Assembly: GCA_951217055.1 (NCBI GenBank)
Contig: OX578276.1
Span: forward strand, 61,875,307 to 61,939,306
Direction of reading: 5' to 3'
DNA length: 64,000 nt
DNA from: Gerris lacustris
Lineage: Eukaryota; Arthropoda; Insecta; Hemiptera; Gerridae
The notes below the pieces were generated by a model, which saw nothing but the letters and a program-made list of their open reading frames with translations, did no database searches and was not told where the DNA came from. The position numbers and the translations under genes are program-made. This document shows positions 23,880 to 35,898 of the stretch, in pieces (position 1 is the stretch's first letter; each line of letters starts with the position of its first letter).

Positions 23880-24610
23880 AGTCTCCTAATTTGTGTGGCA
23901 TATAGTTTCCTCGTCTTTCATATGATAAAATTGTCTTTCATGAGCTAAAATAGGTATTCTTGACAGCAGAGTGACTTGAAATTGAAAATAATATTGGTTA
24001 GCAAAACTGCGTGTATAAATAATTAGGTTGAACAGATTTATAGACTTCTTTATTGGGCAGTATTTAGGTACCTTCAATACAAAATAAATAAATAATAATA
24101 AATAAATTAGTCCCAAATTAAAAACGTGTACTGACTTGTGTGACTCATGCAAATACCTCGTGCAAAAAAATTACCCACTTAGAATTGAATGTGTTGTGGT
24201 TGGGATCTGTTTCGATTTCCACTAAAACTAATATTCTTTATTGATTGTGTGCAGAATGTTAAAATTAACATGGGCCAAAAAAAACTGAAGGCTACGTCTA
24301 ACAAAATATTATCAAAATTGTATGAGTTCTTTCAATAATATGGATTTTTATATGTAAAAAAAAGTTTGCGCGCATGTGAACAGAAATGGATAGTCTTATG
24401 GGGTTGAATTAATATGGAACCTTGTGTGAGCTAATACCATCCAAATTTTATTAATCGGACAAGTAATTTTTAAAATAACATGTTTGTGAACCATCATATA
24501 TTATGATGGAGGGACCAAAAATGTTCTAAACGCATTTCTATTTCCAAATGTTGTTTTTGGACACGTATTATATATATTTGTTCTTCAGAAAGAGCTCAAT
24601 GCTTCTGTTA
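23880..24610 (-). repeat. Family A dispersed repeat, diverged copy 4
   Basis: Reverse: 'gtgtggcatatagtttcctc' at 23894 and 'tttgcgcgcatgtgaacag' near 24365. It ends near 'caatgcttctgttaccttc'. It lies between two E-family elements. Confidence 0.55.
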
Positions 24611-24709
24611 CCTTCATTTGATCTTTCTTCTTCGTTTTATATCTTTAAATATAATCTTCATTTACGAATTGAAACAGTGGTCTTACTCATCTTCATAAGT
24701 TGCATAATA

Positions 24710-25725
24710 GGCAGTCTGCATATTATTTTATCTACTCATGGCAGCAAAATTAGGCATTGTTGTACTGTTTTCAATCTGCAAAATGTAATTTTTTTCTTGA
24801 TTCTTTTGTAACAAGTCAAAAAAACACGCAGCAAAATATCAAAGTTTCAGCAAAAGTTCAAAGTCTTAGCAAAATAACAAACAGGCTGCCAAATTTTAAG
24901 AAAAAGGTACTACATCTCAGGTTATGAACTCTCCCACATTGTTCATTTTTGTATATTTAAGCGTAATATTCTGCTAAATATTTATATGTTTTTTGAAAAT
25001 AACTTTAAAAATTATAATAATAAAACTAATATTATTATTTTACAGAGATTATTTTTAAAAAATCGCTAAAAATTGAGATAAAAAACAGCTGTTAATAAAA
25101 AAGTGGCAACACTGATTGTTTTGTCTTTGTTTTGTTTTAACATTCGAGTCATTACACTTACTCAAACTTTCGAGTCATCAATTCGATTTTTACAACTTTC
25201 ATTGCTTTAAATCTTTTATCTATCAAAAAAAGATAATTTAACAGTTTTCTGTTATTATTTTGATAAATTTGTTAATTAGGTTTTTGAAGTTTAAATAAAA
25301 ATATGGATGCTAATGTTGTGCAAGACGTTGAAGACTTGTTTGACAACACGCCACCCGAAATTGCATATATTGCAACATCATACAAGGAAAGTTTATTGCC
25401 CTCTAAATCAGGTACTAAAATATTTAGTGTAATTTTTCTGCCGTTAGTAAATAAAATATTGTATGTAACTATGCAGCAAAGGAAACATTCCTGACTCGTT
25501 TAAAGATTACCTGCTTCGGTTTCACCTCAGCAGGTAATTTACGTTTTCCTGCCTCGGCTTCGCCTCGTCAGTCAAAATGTAATTTTCCTGACTCGGCTTC
25601 GCCTCTTCAGTGAAATAGTAAATTTCCTACTTCGGCTTCGCCTCAGCAGTATATTTGTTTAGCCTATCCTCGCCTTCGGCTCCGAACAAAAACTTAAAAA
25701 ACTTGTCAGCAAAATTCCATTTTGC
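24710..25725 (+). mobile_element. E-family element, copy 3, with a recombinase-like first exon
   Basis: Left end 'attattttatctactcatgg' with GGCAGCAAAAT. The inner inverted block is near 25438-25465 ('gttagtaaataaaatattg'). Three GGCTTCGCC motifs follow at 25556-25564, 25595-25603 and 25634-25642, and the right end is CCATTTTGCTGCC. It matches copy 2 end to end in layout. The core carries a start-like frame at 25303. Confidence 0.6.
25303..25413 (+). CDS. Candidate first exon of a tyrosine-recombinase-like gene, otherwise missing
   Basis: Reads MDANVVQDVEDLFDNTPPEI and continues AYIATSYKESLLPSKS, then meets a donor-like CAG/gtacta. An acidic N-terminus leading to LLPSKS fits what I recall of Crypton-type tyrosine recombinases, whose next residues are usually K-E-(K/R)-Y-E. 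Those residues and the catalytic part are absent, and the E element resumes its 3' end instead. It looks like an internal-deletion derivative that kept its promoter and first exon. The family assignment is an inference. Confidence 0.35.
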
Positions 25726-25999
25726 TGCCTAGTGACATAAGTAACTATTCGTTTAGGCCCAATTAACACATGCGTGGCGCTGGTTTGTGTCACCTATATG
25801 TTAACTTATGGCCCAATATACACTGGCAAGGCGTCAGAGGGTGGCACATGTCGCCCTCACCACGCCACTCCGACACTACTCGTGGCTTATCGAAGGGGCA
25901 TGCCATTTGCAAACCATTAATTTCTTTGTCTGTTTCTTTTTTTTTTTTCTTTTTTTTAGTGTGTGTCCTATCCTGTAATACTACACAAATTCATTTCAC

Positions 26000-27850
26000 T
26001 TAAAATATTAAAAAAATAAGTAATTCAACATGAACGAATTATAATTAGTTCAAAAATACCTTTTGAAAATTATTTTAAATCATAAATACTTTTTACCATA
26101 AATAAATACTTTAAGTTATTTTTTTACTTATCTCAACATTATTAAAAACCTTTCTTCTGGGCTTACTGGCTCTCTCTAATGCGTATATTTCTTTTGAAGG
26201 TCATCCTTAACTAGGGCTAGAATTTTGTAATGGCATTCTTGAGACATCCTATAATAATTTTGAAAACAGCTGGATAGGCTTAGCTCCCACATTACGTCGA
26301 CCTCTCCTATAGTTTCCCATTTCCTATAATTTCTCTAACCATAAAGGATGCACTCAAAACTTCCCTCTCGAAAGTTGCAAATTGGAAAAATTTATAACAT
26401 CCAGCAAATCATGCTCGCCTTCATCTGAGGAAGAAAACGTTGTCCGGGACAACATGTAGCAGTGAACTCAAATACTTGAACGCCAAAAGTGTGTGGATTA
26501 ACCGTACTACGACCGATCCTCGCCAGTCGCACGCCAGTGCCATAAGCCCCTTCTGAGTGAATTGGCCCTTATGTTATATATTCTTGAGTTTCTAGGTATA
26601 TTTTGTGAATGTGAAATTCTTGACTTCAGATCCTCCTTCACCTACTGATGATTATAGCTGTTGTTACAAATTTGTTATAGCCATTAAAGTTTGTACAAAT
26701 AAATAATTTACTTTATAGCGTTAACAAAAAGAAACAAAAAGTACATATTGATATTGTTTCTTTTTGACTATATCGCATGGGTATATCAAATATACACCCA
26801 TCCAATCGAATTGTGTCAAATCACCCATTTTAATTTGTTTATGTTCTTGAATAAAATGTTACTTTATATATTTTTGTTAAAATTTGCCGTGACTCGTAGA
26901 CAAAATACCTCCATTTTTAGTATTACTTTTTTTCATAGCTGTATTTTACGGTTTTGAATCAATGCGTTTCCCATATTACTTACATTTACCTTTAGCCATT
27001 TCTCCTTTTAGTCTGTAAAATGTTTGATGTTATTTTCACGGTTGCATATGCATTATAACGCTTATTTCTTGGATATTAAGGGTATAGATTTTTCAAGGCC
27101 TTCCTAATACCCTTGCAGCCTTGTTTATACAAGGCGTCTAAAATAAATGACAGTTTATTTTCATTTATGTTCGCTTTTGCTATGGGACAAAATAAATAAA
27201 TCGAGTCAATAATAAGTCAACTTTATAACTTGTTGGGTCTCACCAGGAAAGAGAAAGCATTTAAATGAAATAATATTTTGGATTTCGATGATTTTAAAAG
27301 ATGCACGTTGTAGACATCCCTTAACACGTGCTCTTCTTTTCGAATGAAGTTAAATAAATTTTGGTTTGCAAACGTATATCTCTATAAGAATATCATCTCA
27401 GATTATTTTCAGCATAACAGCTGCCCTCAATAGCAGTATTGCCCTTACTCTCTATCAAATGTATACGTGCAATTGAACAGAAATAATCTAATTGACTTAT
27501 CTATGCAAAATGATTATGTGCTATGACTTCTGCAATAAATATAATTTTATTTTTGGAAGCTCTAATGAAATAAGGTGTAAAGTTTTGGAGCTTATGCATA
27601 AAGTAGTATAGTTCAGTACAGGCAAACTATATCAACTAATAAATTTATCGAAACGTTAAATCTTACATTCAACATTATTTGTATGTGCTATAAAGTCAAA
27701 TAGTATTTATAAAATTAGTAAATTATTCATTTTAGTTTTTAATTTTTTGTAATAGGGTCTATCAAGGAATTAAAAAGGTTAACTTTTTCTTTTTAATTTT
27801 GGTAGAAAAACGTGTATGGTTTCATAAAACTTGAAACCTTCTTACTTTTG
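26000..27850. other. Intergenic, between gene 3 and gene 2: no recognised gene
   Basis: AT-rich. A less AT-rich block at 26180-26580 ('gaggaagaaaacgttgtcc') may be an old element fragment. I see no exon signature or family A-G copy. Confidence 0.35.
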
Positions 27851-27859
27851 CAATAATAA

Positions 27860-28240
27860 ATAGCGTCTGATAATTAGTGTGCTACATAGTTTCATGGTTT
27901 ATCATACACATTCTTGGTTATAACCTTATATAAACGTTTTTAAAATCGAATGAGTAGTTATAAAAACAAGTTTTAATTGAAGAACAGTTTGTGCGTTGAA
28001 ATTAGTGCATCTGTGAGCTGATCCTCATATACTTATACTGTGTACCAACATTTTATAAAAATCTGACAAGTAATTTTTTTGAAAACAAGCCTTCGTAAAA
28101 ATGTTGATAGATAGACTTACCAATAGACGTATTTGAGTCTAAAGATGTTTTCTGAAGTCAAACGCATTTTATAATGTATTATTTTCACATGATGACTACA
28201 CTTCAATCACATTCTGTAAGCTCGGAAGGTTATGGAAGAA
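27860..28240 (-). repeat. Family A dispersed repeat, diverged copy 5
   Basis: Reverse: 'tagtgtgctacatagtttc' at the left and 'tgtaagctcggaaggttatg' at the right, with 'gatgttttctgaagtcaaac' between. Confidence 0.5.
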
Positions 28241-28244
28241 TAAA

Positions 28245-29425
28245 CTTTTACTTTCTTGGTTTTGGGGGAGAGGAACTTTAAAATTCCTCCCTTAAAGGAA
28301 TGTGTGTTACTTAATTAAGGGGTGGCTGTATCAATCTTAATGAATTTTAATCATTGATTTCTCGATTTCGTCTTAAGGTGTAAAACTTTTGCAGATTCTA
28401 CACAAACAACAGAGATTTAGTTTTTAAAAACTATTTATTTGTCCGTATAAAGTGTAAATGCATCTTTAAAACAATAGAAAGCCCACTGCCTGCATGACAT
28501 CCCCCCCCCCCTTCCCCCGGGCAATAACGACAAACAGCACTTGGGACTATATGCATAGATTGGAAAATCCTACAAAAAAAATGGCGTGAATTGCGGGTCC
28601 AATTTTTAACCAGAAATGAAGACAGGGTGTGCAGTGCAGCTTAACCTGGGTGTTGTGTAATGAGGATTTACTTTCTTTAAATTTATAAATCGACCGTTTA
28701 TTTCTTAGTCAATTCATGTATACTACACCAATAACATGTACTAAATTTTATTGTATTTATTGTTTGTTTATATGCTTCTATTAAATGATTATTTATTACC
28801 ACATACAAAGAAATTTTGTAACACTGTTTCTTTTACTTCCCGATCAACATATCATTAGTTAATTACAGGACGGAAATTTTTTATAAATGTTTTTTCTGTG
28901 CCTTATAGTATCCAAGTAATGAAAAATTACAATAATTTCTCTTTATATAAGAAAGTAAAAATAATATTAGCCGTCTTTGATGAAGCATACGTTTGATAAG
29001 ACTTTAAGTAAAAATAATAACAGATTTGTCTTCTAAAGATTTGTCAATAACTTTTTTATGCGATTTTAAAGTAACGTATTTAAAGAAAAAAACTTTTAAT
29101 TAGAAATAGCAATACTTACTATCTATAGTGAATTTAGGGTTTGAATATTTTAATACGTACAATAATTAAAAATTTATACAGCGCAGCACGGTTATCCAGC
29201 TAAAATCAGTTTATATTTATGAAAAAAAATTGATAAATAATTGTAATATTCTAAATAAAACTGTAACACTCTTTTCTATATTAGATAAAATACGTTGTAA
29301 AAGGATAAAGAATAGCCATTATTAAAAATAGTCAACAACATCAAACTTTACTAACAATAATTTAACAAAATATTTTAATTTATAATTAATTTAAATTTTA
29401 AATATGGAGGTATATAGTATTAGGA
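28245..29425. other. 3' flank of gene 3: no recognised gene
   Basis: AT-rich sequence with a poly-C run at 28500-28511. It includes the gene 3 3' UTR near its right edge. No other feature is supported. Confidence 0.4.
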
Positions 29426-29429
29426 TTGA

Positions 29430-30236
29430 CTAGAAATTGAAGCTGTGTTCATGGGATGGGTGCGCTGAAGCAGATTTCTTAATAATAGCATTGAATCCGC
29501 TGTGCTTGTCAGCAGTGTAGTGCACCTCTCTAAGGGTCCCGTCAGCTTCTTGTAGGGTGTAGAAACCCTTGACAGTATCACCTTCTCTAGTTTCATGCTG
29601 GCTTTTCACGTCACCTGTCTTACCATCATGAACGTTGTATTGGTAACTGTAGTGAGGAGCATCCTAAAAGAAAATAACATTAATTAGTACAATAAAAATT
29701 ATAAATATCATTTAGTAAAATTATGATAATGTTGTGGAAAAAGATGGCAGATATAATTTGGAGAGATTTAAGATGATATTATTTAGGCAGTTAATGATTA
29801 TTTTATTCTTTAATAACCACGTTTTAACAGGAGTCTTATCGATAAAAAATTGTTCGAATACTACAATCGTCTGCCAATTAGTGTGGCATATAGCTTGCTC
29901 GCGTAATTTAAAGATATTTTGCTTTTATGACCAATTGTTGTCTAATTTATTTAAACTCCCCCCTTTTTACCTTCTCACATAAAGATAAACTATTGTGATG
30001 GCGCGAAAATTTAATTTTGAGATTTTAATGGATTTACAAGTTTTGAGGTCCCCTGAGTGCAAAAAAGTGTTGTTTTTTTAAAAAAAAAAAAAAAAAAATC
30101 TGTCTGTCGTCTGAGCAAACGCGGAGCCTAAACTACTGCCCCTATAATTTGGCGAAATTTTGCATATTGAAAAATCATACGCTGAGATGAAATCGATAAA
30201 ATTTAAAAACAATTGGGCGCAAATTTGGGGGCGCTA

Positions 30237-30267
<31 letters not shown>

Positions 30268-31106
30268 ATCTTTTTTTAATAATTCTCGAAAATTGTTCCG
30301 ACGATTTTGAATACAAATTCTAAAATGTAGTCCAATTAAATACAAATCTAACAATATAAGCCGTTTTCCCGGGAAAAATCTAGTCCCTGAGAATCCTCGC
30401 CGAGGAGAAGTTTTTTTTATGATAAATTTTAATAAAATTATGGTTAACAATAAATAAAAATAAATATAACTACGAAAACTATAAATGGAAAACACTGGGC
30501 TAAGTAATTATGAAATCATATATGAGAAAGTGTGTCTGAATTATCTGGGATTTTAAAAATCTGTTACAATGGTTTAATTTTTTTTTACACGAATGAAAGG
30601 ACCAACTAAATTTTTTCAGACAGATGTAATTAATATGGGACAATTTATAGGGTATATTTTCGACAAGTATTTCAAATTTCTTCAAATCGGATAAGTATAT
30701 ATTAAAGAAAACGTGATACTAAGAATAAGTTTGGGCGCATGTAGAAAATAAAGAAATAGGCGAAAAAAGTTCTAATTAATATGGCTTCACCAATGAGCTA
30801 ATTATAACCTACCATGTGGCCTTCATCGGACGAATGTTTTTTAGGCTATGGTGGTACTCGAAATTGTTGGTGGTACACAAAAATGTTGAAATATAGACCG
30901 ACAGACCGATGAATGTTTTCTGATGTCTGAAACAGATTTCTGTCCAGGTATTTATTAATTCGGGGTAATAAAAAAATTTGGCTCTGCAGAATGGTCACAA
31001 TGCTTCTATTAACTTCGGTATGCTTAGAAGCTATTGCTATTTTATCTATTTCCATTTTTAGTTCACTCGATCAAACGGATCGGGAATCAAACCAAGAATA
31101 TCTTGA

Positions 31107-31187
<81 letters not shown>

Positions 31188-34100
31188 TAATCTCTAGACA
31201 TAATTTACCTTCAAATTTAACTTTTTTAATATTCAAACATAACATTTTATTTTGTTATTTATTTATTTATTTTTACTTTTCCTCACTACTAATAGTAGGA
31301 AAAGTATTGTTTTGGTTTAGATCTTTCCATGAAGTATTTTTTACATTTGTTCTAAATTTTTAGAAACAAATTAATTTTAAGTTGATAATGATATAATAAT
31401 TTGTATAAGAATAATACATTTTCATTTATTTTTTTTGTTTCTATGAAGTCATAAGCACAATTATTATTACAGAAGATATATCTTATATAATATGTTGGCT
31501 TTTGGACCACATTCATACTGTATTTAATGTCAGAAATATTCTCTCTTCCTGTGTGAAATGGTTTTTATTTATGATCGTGTCTTTAAGCTTGAAGCCAGCT
31601 AATTTGTATTCACTTTTCTTATTTAAATGTACGTTGCAATGCCCTTGTTTTATATTAAGCAATTAGTTAGGGATAAGATATTATATAAAAACAGTACTCC
31701 TATGCATTTTGTGTCACATATAGCTACGTGGTTTCTTGAACATTAATGTAAATAATTAGTTTAGATTATTTAGAATAATTAAGAAGGTACATTTAAAAAA
31801 AAAAAAATCTATAAAGTCTGTGAGATAGTACTTGCACTTTTGACGACGCCTTTTTCGACGACGTTAGTTTTCGACCGAGATATTGTAAAAACAGTTCATA
31901 CTAAACAACAATTATTATATTTTTTCAGTACAAATTTAGAATTTAAACAAAGGTAACAATGGTAAAGTACCTACTCTTGTGTGGTTGATTTGTTATTTTC
32001 TGTTTAAATTTAAAATTGTTCTTCACCCTCACATGTCATTCGTACTGCTTACTTCACTAAACACTATATACTATCATAAGTAATTCAATTTTTCGAAATA
32101 AAATAATTTTACAGAAGCTACTATAAGTTGTCTGTTCGTCGTTGTAATTTCTTTATAAAAGTTACTATGAGTATTAAAAAACACACCTGATTTAGTAGTG
32201 AGCATTTCAGTCACTATAATTGAAGCGAGCGTAGCGAGCTTCTTACATTCTACGAAATATGCTCCGAGTCTGTGTGTCAGAAACGCGTGACGATAACTTA
32301 AGTAAAAGTACTTGAATAATAACTTGACCGATATAGTTGAAATTTGGTATACACTTTCCTTTTACTAATGCTCAGACTAAGTTGGTTGGACTGCGNNNNN
32401 NNNNNNNNNNNNNNNNNNNNNNNNNNNNNNNNNNNNNNNNNNNNNNNNNNNNNNNNNNNNNNNNNNNNNNNNNNNNNNNNNNNNNNNNNNNNNNNNNNNN
32501 NNNNNNNNNNNNNNNNNNNNNNNNNNNNNNNNNNNNNNNNNNNNNNNNNNNNNNNNNNNNNNNNNNNNNNNNNNNNNNNNNNNNNNNNNNNNNNNAAATA
32601 AAGAGTGGTAGGAATAATAAGAATTGTTTAGAAGAAAGGGTTTGAAACGCAAAGAAAAGGTATAGAACGCGGTGCATGTTCAAATTGAACTAAATAATTA
32701 TTTCAAACAATACTGTCAGAGCTATACTGTCAAATCAGTGTCAACCTCACTTATTCCAATGTGAAATTTTGTAAATGAGAGTGAAATAATTCTTTAATTT
32801 TAAAGATCTCTACTAGGAAGCGCTAGTAGCGCAAGTTTTATTTTTTTTAAATTTTGAATAGAGTGGATTTTCTAATAGCCTTTACAATGTCAAAGAAACA
32901 TACTTGTGTGAGTTTTTCTTTTATTTGCACATTAAACTCTACCTATATAATAAATTTCAAATTTCTAGGATTGTTAGAAGTGCCTTAAGAATTATGATGA
33001 GTGAGTCGTATGAACTACTATGGGTAGAGGTATGACATTTTTTTCTGGTTCAGTTTGTCATGAACTTTAAATTTAAATTAATTATATATATATCTAAGTA
33101 TCTTCAATAGGATAATAGAGGGGGGTCCAAATTGCCGTGAGTTGGTTCCAGTAAAGGATGGTACGGCTGTGCTCGACTTGGCGGGGGCACTGCCGTGGCT
33201 ACAGATTACCACTTGTCTTACAAAACTACTTCAGCGAGTATATTTACTTTTTTAAAAAAAAATTATTGAATGACCCGATCAAAAGTGAATTAAACTTTTA
33301 GCTGAATGGATCAATCTTCATTAAACTTTAAATTATAATTAATACTGACAGGTTCTGGGCGCGTAGTTAATTAACACCCTGAACAGATTAATTGTGGTCT
33401 GTTAACGATAAACTGATTAATTGTTGGTAGTGCTATTTCCCAAATTTTATATTTTATTATTTATTTTTCAAATTTTAAATAATATTGGTGGTCTTATTAT
33501 CATTAAGGCCACAAAACTTTACTTTAAATATTGTATTAAATGAATAAAAAAAAAAAATTCTTGTTTATGAAATAATTTAATAGAAGAAACAGAAAGTGCT
33601 GGTAAGATTTGGGGTAATTCTTTAGATTGTTACTCCCTTATGTTGTTTAAGAATATAAATGTGTTTGACTAAATAACTATAAAGAAAAAGGGATGTTTAG
33701 TCCAATGTACTTTTGGACAAAGGAATATCACATTTCTGTTTTTACAAGGGGAGTAACAGTCTAAAGAAGAACATCCCGTACACCTTCTTTAGATTGTTAC
33801 TCCCCTCTAATTTTTTATAAGGGGAGTAACAATCTAAAGAAGTGCCAAATTTGGTTTAATTTAACTTGAAAAATATAATAAAATTTACTTACATAGTAAT
33901 CTTTTTCGTCTTCTAACTTATCATGTTCGAATCCATGATTGTACTGTGCCTGTGTCACTAGAAGTAATGCAGAGAGTGCTGCCAAACCAAGAATTACCTG
34001 CAATTCATACGTTCTTAGTACACAAATCGAAATAAGTGCTTCCAAAACCAGAAAGCTTATCTAATTAATTGGAGGTCAGACTAAAGAAATAACGTTTAAC

Positions 34101-34312
34101 ATATTTTTTAATTCAACTTAAACTAGTATTTACATTTTTACCTCTAATTTAAATTGTTTATCTCTGTTATATTAACAATTAAGTGTCGTATTTACTATAA
34201 TAATAACACTTAAAACTTAAAATACCTTATTGTATAAATTGAAATACTTTCTATCCTGAAATCAATTATAATCTACGAAAAAGTTAGTAAGTCAGCATAC
34301 CTGGGAGTTCAT
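29430..34312 (-). CDS. RR-2 cuticular protein, gene 3 of the cluster (116 aa, three exons)
   Basis: Predicted secreted chitin-binding cuticle protein, the shortest of the four. Coding exons: 34301-34312 (MNSQ, donor CAG/gtatgc), 33893-33997 ([18 protein letters not shown], then an acidic stretch ending EDEKDYY, donor TAT/gtaagt) and 29430-29663 (77 aa, stop TAG). All joins are phase 0. Intron 1 is 303 bp; intron 2 is 4229 bp and holds an assembly gap, a TA microsatellite and A, B and D repeats. The signal peptide ends near TQAQ. The RR-2 domain runs [55 protein letters not shown], and the tail is only [14 protein letters not shown]. The RR-2 part matches gene 4 at 46 of 54 positions. Linking exons 2 and 3 across the gap is an inference from phase, order and domain logic. 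Confidence 0.88.
29870..31035 (-). repeat. Family A repeat split by a family D insertion (gene 3 intron 2)
   Basis: The left part, 29870-29960, has 'gtctgccaattagtgtggc' and 'taaactcccccc'. The right part, 30553-31035, starts 'ttttaaaaatctgttacaat', which is the next stretch in intact A copies. Family D fills the gap. Confidence 0.7.
29962..30552 (+). repeat. Family D dispersed repeat, copy 2 (inserted in family A)
   Basis: From 'ccttctcacataaagataa' through 'gtgatggcgcgaaaatttaa', 'gaggtcccctgagtgc', a poly-C run at 30236-30257 and 'gttttcccgggaaaaatc' to 'gagaaagtgtgtctgaatta'. Confidence 0.75.
31111..31179. repeat. TA dinucleotide microsatellite
   Basis: About 34 TA units, uninterrupted, inside gene 3 intron 2. 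Length is likely to vary between individuals and assemblies. Confidence 0.95.
32215..32395 (+). repeat. Family B repeat, copy 5, cut by the assembly gap
   Basis: Starts 'gaagcgagcgtagcgagc' and carries 'ttgaaatttggtatacact'; it runs into N at 32396 in 'gttggttggactgcg'. Confidence 0.75.
32396..32595. other. Assembly gap of exactly 200 N
   Basis: This is a placeholder gap within intron 2 of gene 3. The left edge is inside a family B repeat that would be expected to continue for about 150 bp, so repeat collapse is the likely cause. The true size is unknown. Confidence 0.98.
33618..33768. mobile_element. 151-bp inverted-repeat element (MITE-like)
   Basis: 'tagattgttactccctta' at the left faces 'aaggggagtaacagtcta' at the right. 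The same terminal sequence forms the adjacent hairpin at 33784-33842, so two related foldbacks lie side by side. Confidence 0.55.
33784..33842. repeat. Perfect hairpin: 22-bp arms, 15-nt loop, in gene 3 intron 2
   Basis: The 22 nt at 33784-33805 (CTTCTTTAG...ACTCCCC) are exactly complementary to 33821-33842. The hairpin begins about 50 nt after the exon 2 donor (33893) in the gene 3 transcript. It probably derives from the neighbouring inverted-repeat element. Confidence 0.9.
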
Positions 34313-34335
34313 TTGTTTACTGTTCTAAGATGAGT

Positions 34336-34377
34336 TACTGAATACTGGTTTGTACGAGTCTTGCAGCTATCTATATA
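34336..34377 (-). promoter_or_regulatory. Core promoter of cuticular gene 3: TATA box and initiator
   Basis: A TATATAG box lies at 34377-34371. Two initiator-like sites follow: CCAGTA at 34348-34343 (A about 31 bp below the TATA) and TCAGTA at 34341-34336 (about 38 bp). The first has the canonical spacing. The ATG is at 34312. The start site is inferred. Confidence 0.6.
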
Positions 34378-34784
34378 GGTGATTCGGTTACAGTCTGCTG
34401 GTGTTTACAGCCTATGTGTGTTTTCGGGGATTATGAACTATTTAAGATATTAGAGTTACGTCAGACGGCTCATCTTTATCCGCATTTTCCACCTAGACCT
34501 CGATGTTCATTGACTAGGAATAAATAAGGAAACCAAGTATCGCTGTTACGTACCGACCAGGTACCGTGTAACTGTTATCTCTTCACTCTTCATTACAGTA
34601 TGTTTTAGTTATTGGGTTATTTTTATTTGTTTTTTTCTTATTAACAGCTTTATAATTAATAAGATAAATATGTAGAAGAATAAACAACCGTTTATCGCCA
34701 CTTCAGTTTTACTACTATAAAAAGATCACATTCAACTTTATCGTTTTAAACTACTTTGTGTGTCTCTTAATGTTTTACTGAAAA

Positions 34785-35312
34785 AATGGCATTTTGGCAT
34801 GTCTTCAAATTAAAAAATTCCTAGACAGAAATGCGTTTCAGACATCAGGGAACATTTTTGGTTTCATGGCTGTATGTCCATGTGTCTGTCAATATTTTTT
34901 TTTAATCACTATAACTTAAAAACTGCTTGTCCGATTTAATAATATCTGAATGGTCATAATCGGCCCATGGTTGGTCCTATAATCATCTCAACCTTCAGGG
35001 CTCGTTAATTTTTTTTTGCATTTGTATAAACTTTTTTTTATGACACATTACAAGTACTCATTCAATTTTAAAGAAATGTGGATGGTTTGACAAAAAGTAG
35101 CCCATAGGTGTTCAAAGATTAATTTTAACTGTTTGCGCTTTTTTGATATTCAATAGAACTATATGAGATCTCACTGAGAATGGAAACAAGCATTAACTAC
35201 CACTGTTGTAAGTCCAAGTGGGATTACAATATTTTATGCTCATGTGTCCATTCGTCCAATAATAGAACACGAGGAAGCTATGCGGCACACTAATTGGCAG
35301 ACTATTTTTTAT
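34785..35312 (+). repeat. Family A dispersed repeat, copy 7
   Basis: 'attcctagacagaaatgcg' and 'agacatcagggaacattttt' at the left; 'cacgaggaagctatgcggc' and 'actaattggcagactattt' at the right. It lies about 400 bp upstream of the gene 3 TATA box. Confidence 0.7.
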
Positions 35313-35820
35313 TTTACTCCATTAGTTAAGTTTGTAGATTGAGGAATTGAAATGAACACATTTATTTTGACATGTTCATATGTCAAAATTGTTACCTAAC
35401 TAGCGACGTTTCAGAAGCCGGTACAAATAGTCGTTTAATTAAAATCTTTCAATACAATAATGGGTAGAAAATTTGTCTAGAGGTTAATGGAACTTGGGTT
35501 GTCTTGATATTTAATGGTATAGATGGTTCTAAATAGGCATTTTTAAAGTTTAACCTTGAAGATTACTGACTTTTGAACGCTCTTGTTGCTCTAATCGACT
35601 TAAGAGAAAAACTACTATGTTGAAAGGAACCTCTTATTTTAATATAGAGACTAGCATCAAAAGCTCCATCAAAGATTTATTTTTTCAACTACCTGGGGAT
35701 TATATCAATTCACCCCCTTCTAGTAAAGACCCATGTAAAGTATTGTATGTTTTTATTTTTTGTGTATTTCTCTTGGGCTATAATGTTTTTCTTTAATTAT
35801 TAAAAATAAATTTCTTGCAA

Positions 35821-35898
35821 AACATGTTTAAAGTGACCGTAACATGTTTAAAGTAACCGTAACATGTTTAAAGTGACCGTAACATGTTTAAAGTGATA
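35821..35898 (+). repeat. Tandem array, 3.9 copies of a 20-bp unit
   Basis: AACATGTTTAAAGTGACCGT repeats at an exact 20-bp period starting at 35821, 35841, 35861 and 35881. Each unit contains the palindromes ACATGT and TTTAAA. Confidence 0.95.

Noticed and set aside
30991..31363. Open frames across the TA microsatellite (Tyr/Ile repeats)
   Set aside because: Pure translation of a dinucleotide run; the same applies at 53462-53653 and 58668-59060.
32337..32683. Long frames through the N run
   Set aside because: They consist of undefined residues created by the gap.
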